Source: Desulfobacteraceae bacterium
GTDB taxonomy: Bacteria > Desulfobacterota > Desulfobacteria > Desulfobacterales > Desulfobacteraceae
DNA length: 8,384 nucleotides
Assembly (NCBI GenBank): GCA_024225895.1
Contig: JAAEMC010001169.1
Coordinates: 1-8,384, forward strand
Reading direction: 5' to 3'
Shown here: positions 6,235 through 8,384 of the stretch, piece after piece
Layout of the letters: every line of letters begins with the position of its first letter
Position numbering within the stretch: position 1 is the stretch's first letter
Made by a program: the position numbers and the translations under genes
The notes under the pieces: generated by a model
Database searches by the model: none
What the model was told of the DNA's origin: nothing
What the model saw: the letters and a program-made list of their open reading frames with translations, nothing else

Positions 6235-8103
6235 TTAATACCTGCCTAAAATTCGTAAATATTCTGATTTTTCTTTTAATTTTTCCATAACCGGAGCATA
6301 GTCCGCCTTTTCAATATCCGCTTCAAGATCAGCATAAAACATATATTCCCAAGGTTTTCCCGGCATGGGTCTGGATTCAAGTTTCACCAGATTGATCTTG
6401 TATTCTGAAAAGATTTTCATGACTTCAAACAAGGACCCCGGCTCATTGCCAACGCTAAAAATTACAGATGTCTTACCGACGTCGGCTTTTTCTTTGTATC
6501 CCTTTGAAATAATGGCAAATCTTGTATAATTTCTGGGATTATCCTCAATGGATTCTTCAAGGATCTTCATATTAAAAATTTCAGCCGCCATGGTGGAGCC
6601 AATGGCAGCGGCATCTTTGTCGTTAGAATCTTTTACATGACGAACCGCACTGGAGGTTGCTTTTACCGGAACCAGTTCAAAATCAGGATATTGATCCAGG
6701 TAATTGCGGCACTGTGAAAATGCCGGCGGCGGTCCCAATACCTTTTTAATAGTCTCTTTTGTTGCCCCTTCATGGGCAATCAGGGCATGCTTTACCCGGA
6801 TAGTAATTTCCCCGATAATTTTAAGATCATATTCCTGCAGCAGGTCATAATTTTCATGAATGGAGCCTGAAAGAGAATTTTCAAGGGGAATTACTCCGTA
6901 TTCGGCATCATTTGATTCCACGGCTTGAAAAATATCTTTAAAGGTCTTCATGGGAAGCGGTGTAATCTCATCCCCGAAGTATCCCAGGCATGCCTTGTGG
7001 CTGTATGCACCATACTCTCCAATAAATGCGGCTGATTTTGATGAGTTTTTATCTAAATTGTTGATGGTTTCGCTCTTTTTTAAATAATCAAAATCCATCT
7101 GTTTCCCCACAACAGGCGCAATGACATAAATATCTCTCGTAAGCTGACCGAACTGGTCCGGGTAAAGACTTTGCGGACCGTCTGATAACGCCTGATCCGG
7201 ATTGTTATGAACCTCGATCATCAATGCGTCTGCTCCGGCAGCCACAGCCGCTCTTGCCATGGGGCTTACCTTTTCCCGGATACCGGTTGCATGGCTGGGA
7301 TCAATAACAATTGGTAAATGGGTTAATTTTTTTAAAACCGGAATAGCAGAAAGATCCAGCGTGTTCCGCGTATAGGGTTCAAATGTTCTAATTCCTCTTT
7401 CACAAAGAATCACATTATTGTTACCTTCTGCCATGATGTATTCGGCCGACATGAGCCATTCTTCAATGGTGGAAGCCAGCCCCCTTTTTAAAACAACTGG
7501 CTTGCCCATGCGGCCCACACATTTGAGCAGTTCAAAATTTTGCATATTCCTGGCCCCGACCTGCACGACATCAATGTATTTCATCATCAGATCCGCCTGG
7601 GTCGGGGAAGTGATTTCCGTGACAACCCCCAGGCCGGTTTTTTCTCTGACTTCGGCTAAAATTTTTAAGCCCTCCTCTTCCAATCCCTGGAATGAGTATG
7701 GGGATGACCTGGGTTTGTAGGCCCCTCCCCTGAATAAAACCGCGCCATATTTTTTTACTTCCTGGGCAATGGCAAGGGACTGTTCACGACTTTCCACCGC
7801 ACATGGACCCGCTATAACAACAATGCGATCACCGCCAACCACCACATTGCCAACCTTGACTTTGGTATCTCCTTTTTTCAAATCGCGGCTGACCAGTTTA
7901 TAGGAAGTTTTAATGGGGACCACCTCTTTTACGCCTTGAAGCGAGCTGAAATCCGTAGCACTCTTTTTGTTGTTACCGATAATACCAATGACGTTTCTGC
8001 CGCTTTCTGTGATTTCACGGGTGATACAGCCGTCATCGGAAAGCATGTTCCTGATTTTGTCCTTCTGGGTTTGGGTAATGTCACTGTCAAGTACGAGTAT
8101 CAT
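6235..8103 (-). CDS. Fused DAHP synthase (type I-beta) and prephenate dehydratase
   Basis: Bifunctional cytosolic enzyme of 622 residues. Residues 1-70 match the ferredoxin-like regulatory domain of Thermotoga maritima DAHP synthase. Residues 71-335 form the catalytic barrel that condenses phosphoenolpyruvate and erythrose 4-phosphate. Metal ligands Cys101, His271, Glu297 and Asp308 and catalytic Lys130 sit in GPCAVES, DPSHATG, MIEVHNNP, LSDGPQSL and YKPRSSPYSFQG, each one residue from the Thermotoga numbering. A linker (about 336-356) leads to prephenate dehydratase (357-531): AFIGEYGAYSH, GVIPLENSLSG and the catalytic Thr527 in NYTRF. It makes phenylpyruvate from prephenate. An ACT domain (about 543-620) keeps the Phe-binding PGSLFEVM (555-562) and LESRP (575-579) motifs and ends in ILGRY, like E. 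coli PheA. No chorismate mutase domain is present. AGGAG (8113-8109) lies five bases before the ATG. Expression is probably set by the upstream Phe attenuator. Both halves look intact and active. Confidence 0.93.
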   Translation of the reverse strand: MILVLDSDITQTQKDKIRNMLSDDGCITREITESGRNVIGIIGNNKKSATDFSSLQGVKEVVPIKTSYKLVSRDLKKGDTKVKVGNVVVGGDRIVVIAGPCAVESREQSLAIAQEVKKYGAVLFRGGAYKPRSSPYSFQGLEEEGLKILAEVREKTGLGVVTEITSPTQADLMMKYIDVVQVGARNMQNFELLKCVGRMGKPVVLKRGLASTIEEWLMSAEYIMAEGNNNVILCERGIRTFEPYTRNTLDLSAIPVLKKLTHLPIVIDPSHATGIREKVSPMARAAVAAGADALMIEVHNNPDQALSDGPQSLYPDQFGQLTRDIYVIAPVVGKQMDFDYLKKSETINNLDKNSSKSAAFIGEYGAYSHKACLGYFGDEITPLPMKTFKDIFQAVESNDAEYGVIPLENSLSGSIHENYDLLQEYDLKIIGEITIRVKHALIAHEGATKETIKKVLGPPPAFSQCRNYLDQYPDFELVPVKATSSAVRHVKDSNDKDAAAIGSTMAAEIFNMKILEESIEDNPRNYTRFAIISKGYKEKADVGKTSVIFSVGNEPGSLFEVMKIFSEYKINLVKLESRPMPGKPWEYMFYADLEADIEKADYAPVMEKLKEKSEYLRILGRY

Positions 8104-8131
8104 GTCTTCTCCTAAAAATTATGGGTAAAAT

Positions 8132-8161
8132 AAAAAAGGCCCTGGGAAAATCCCAGGGCCT
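8132..8161 (-). terminator. Second leader terminator (segments 5:6)
   Basis: AGGCCCTGGGA (8161-8151) pairs perfectly with TCCCAGGGCCT (8147-8137) across a 3-base loop and is followed by TTTTT (8136-8132) on the - strand. It is an 11-base-pair intrinsic terminator lying between the Phe attenuator and the fused enzyme gene, only 28 bases before the start codon. On the + strand the trailing sequence lacks a T-run, so it works leftward. Unless disarmed it would stop all transcription into the gene. Confidence 0.85.
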
Positions 8162-8168
8162 AAAATTG

Positions 8169-8204
8169 AAAAACCCCGGGTGGCTTTAATGTCCACCCGG
8201 GGTT
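8169..8204 (-). terminator. Attenuator terminator (segments 3:4)
   Basis: On the - strand AACCCCGGGTGG (8204-8193) pairs with CCACCCGGGGTT (8183-8172) across a 9-base loop, with TTTTT at 8173-8169. It is a GC-rich intrinsic terminator 20 bases after the leader-peptide stop codon, where the terminator of a ribosome-dependent attenuator belongs. Its 5' arm can instead pair with an upstream leader segment. Confidence 0.88.
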
Positions 8205-8270
8205 GTATTTACTTTATGCTACTGTCATACCGCCGGATGAACGCTCCTAAAAAAGAAAAAGAAGCGCTCA
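8169..8270 (-). promoter_or_regulatory. Phenylalanine attenuator with mutually exclusive RNA helices
   Basis: Helix 1:2 pairs UGAGCGCUUCU (8270-8260) with AGGAGCGUUCA (8248-8238), 11 pairs including two G-U. Helix 2:3 (antiterminator) pairs GUUCAUCCGG (8242-8233) with CCGGGUGGAC (8200-8191), 10 pairs including two G-U. Helix 3:4 is the terminator. Helices 1:2 and 2:3 share 8242-8238; 2:3 and 3:4 share 8200-8193. Segment 1 overlaps the Phe codons, so a ribosome stalled there for lack of charged tRNA-Phe frees segment 2 to form the antiterminator. A ribosome that reaches the stop codon at 8227-8225 covers segment 2 and lets the terminator form. This is the trp/phe attenuation logic of enteric bacteria, found here by hand pairing. 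Confidence 0.85.
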
Positions 8271-8311
8271 AAATTAAATATGGCTATATGTTCAATTGTT
8301 AAAATATTCAT
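8225..8311 (-). CDS. pheL: Phenylalanine-rich leader peptide of the attenuator
   Basis: A 28-codon reading frame from ATG (8311-8309) to TGA (8227-8225), too short for ordinary gene calling. Residues 12-21 read FNFERFFFFF, seven phenylalanines in ten positions, including five Phe codons in a row (8263-8249). The translation begins MNILTIEH and ends RSVHPAV. AGGA (8322-8319) lies 7 bases before the ATG, ideal spacing. Like E. coli PheL, it is not expected to act as a protein: its translation measures charged tRNA-Phe. The Phe run overlaps RNA segment 1 and the last codons (Val24 to Ala27) overlap segment 2, exactly where an attenuator needs them. It precedes a gene with prephenate dehydratase activity, so sensed amino acid and pathway agree. 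The symbol is given by function, not by sequence homology, since leader peptides are not conserved. Confidence 0.9.
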   Translation of the reverse strand: MNILTIEHIAIFNFERFFFFFRSVHPAV

Positions 8312-8318
8312 CAATCAT

Positions 8319-8322
8319 TCCT
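8319..8322 (-). promoter_or_regulatory. Ribosome binding site of the Phe leader peptide
   Basis: AGGA (8322-8319) with a 7-base spacer selects the ATG at 8311-8309. An overlapping ATG at 8318-8316 touches AGGA directly, leaving no spacer, and gives only an 8-codon frame with one Phe. Confidence 0.75.
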
Positions 8323-8341
8323 GTTGTTTGTATATCCGTCT

Positions 8342-8370
8342 CTTCTACATATGATTGTTCTTTGTGTCAA
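8342..8370 (-). promoter_or_regulatory. Candidate promoter of the leader and fused enzyme gene
   Basis: On the - strand a perfect TTGACA (8370-8365) is followed after 17 bases by TAGAAG (8347-8342), a -10 matching four of six consensus bases. Transcription would start near 8335, about 24 bases before the leader-peptide ATG, a normal leader distance. The weak -10 leaves room for doubt about the exact start. Confidence 0.55.
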
Positions 8371-8384
8371 GAAAAATTTACACC

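Noticed and set aside
7418..7720. 100-codon open frame on the + strand opposite the fused enzyme gene
   Set aside because: It lies entirely antisense to the well-conserved DAHP synthase coding region and has no family features or ribosome site; it is a shadow frame.
8292..8318. Overlapping alternative leader frame starting at ATG 8318 on the - strand (8 codons, one Phe)
   Set aside because: The AGGA touches its ATG with no spacer, and it lacks the Phe run. The frame starting at 8311 is properly spaced and fits the RNA helices.
8104..8335. T-box riboswitch as an explanation for the leader
   Set aside because: No T-box consensus bulge or specifier-loop arrangement is visible, while a translated Phe-rich leader peptide with classic alternative helices explains the region.

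Overview
The window reads as chromosomal DNA of a Gram-negative, probably sulfate-reducing deltaproteobacterium (Desulfobacterota, Desulfobacterales-like). This is inferred from the moderately AT-leaning composition, AGGAG-type ribosome sites, an EttA of proteobacterial type and a Thermotoga-type DAHP synthase fused to prephenate dehydratase. No single marker here proves the taxon. There are no rRNA or tRNA genes, CRISPR arrays or insertion sequences.

Left part (46-5129, + strand): four closely packed genes that look like one operon. They are a 705-residue Ski2-like DEAH-box helicase, RidA (a reactive enamine/imine deaminase), EttA (an ABC-F translational throttle ATPase) and a ten-helix EamA/DMT-family membrane transporter with a non-ATG start. 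Gaps are 21, 1 and 4 bases. The first three suit RNA handling, metabolite damage control and energy-sensitive translation; the transporter's substrate cannot be told.

Middle (5130-6234): a 290-base leader holds a plausible promoter (5176-5204) and a perfect palindrome TTGTATACAA (5229-5238) of the type bound by FCD-family GntR regulators. It precedes a GntR/FCD regulator gene whose real start is the ATG at 5420. Between this gene and the convergent gene to its right lies a palindromic element (6116-6198) with 16-base inverted ends, whose left part forms a terminator-like hairpin.

Right part (8384 down to 6235, - strand): the main interest of the window. A 622-residue protein joins a complete type I-beta DAHP synthase, with its N-terminal regulatory domain, to a complete prephenate dehydratase with its ACT domain. 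One chain thus holds the first step of the shikimate pathway and the penultimate step of phenylalanine synthesis, without chorismate mutase. Upstream is an unlisted 28-codon leader peptide (8311-8225) with seven Phe codons in ten positions. It is followed by mutually exclusive RNA helices that reproduce a textbook phenylalanine attenuator: pause hairpin 1:2, antiterminator 2:3 and terminator 3:4. A second perfect terminator (5:6) follows. Its 5' arm can pair with the freed arm 4, suggesting a six-segment relay in which ribosome stalling disarms both terminators. Expression of the fused enzyme would then be set by charged tRNA-Phe, and its activity by aromatic amino acids at its two regulatory domains.
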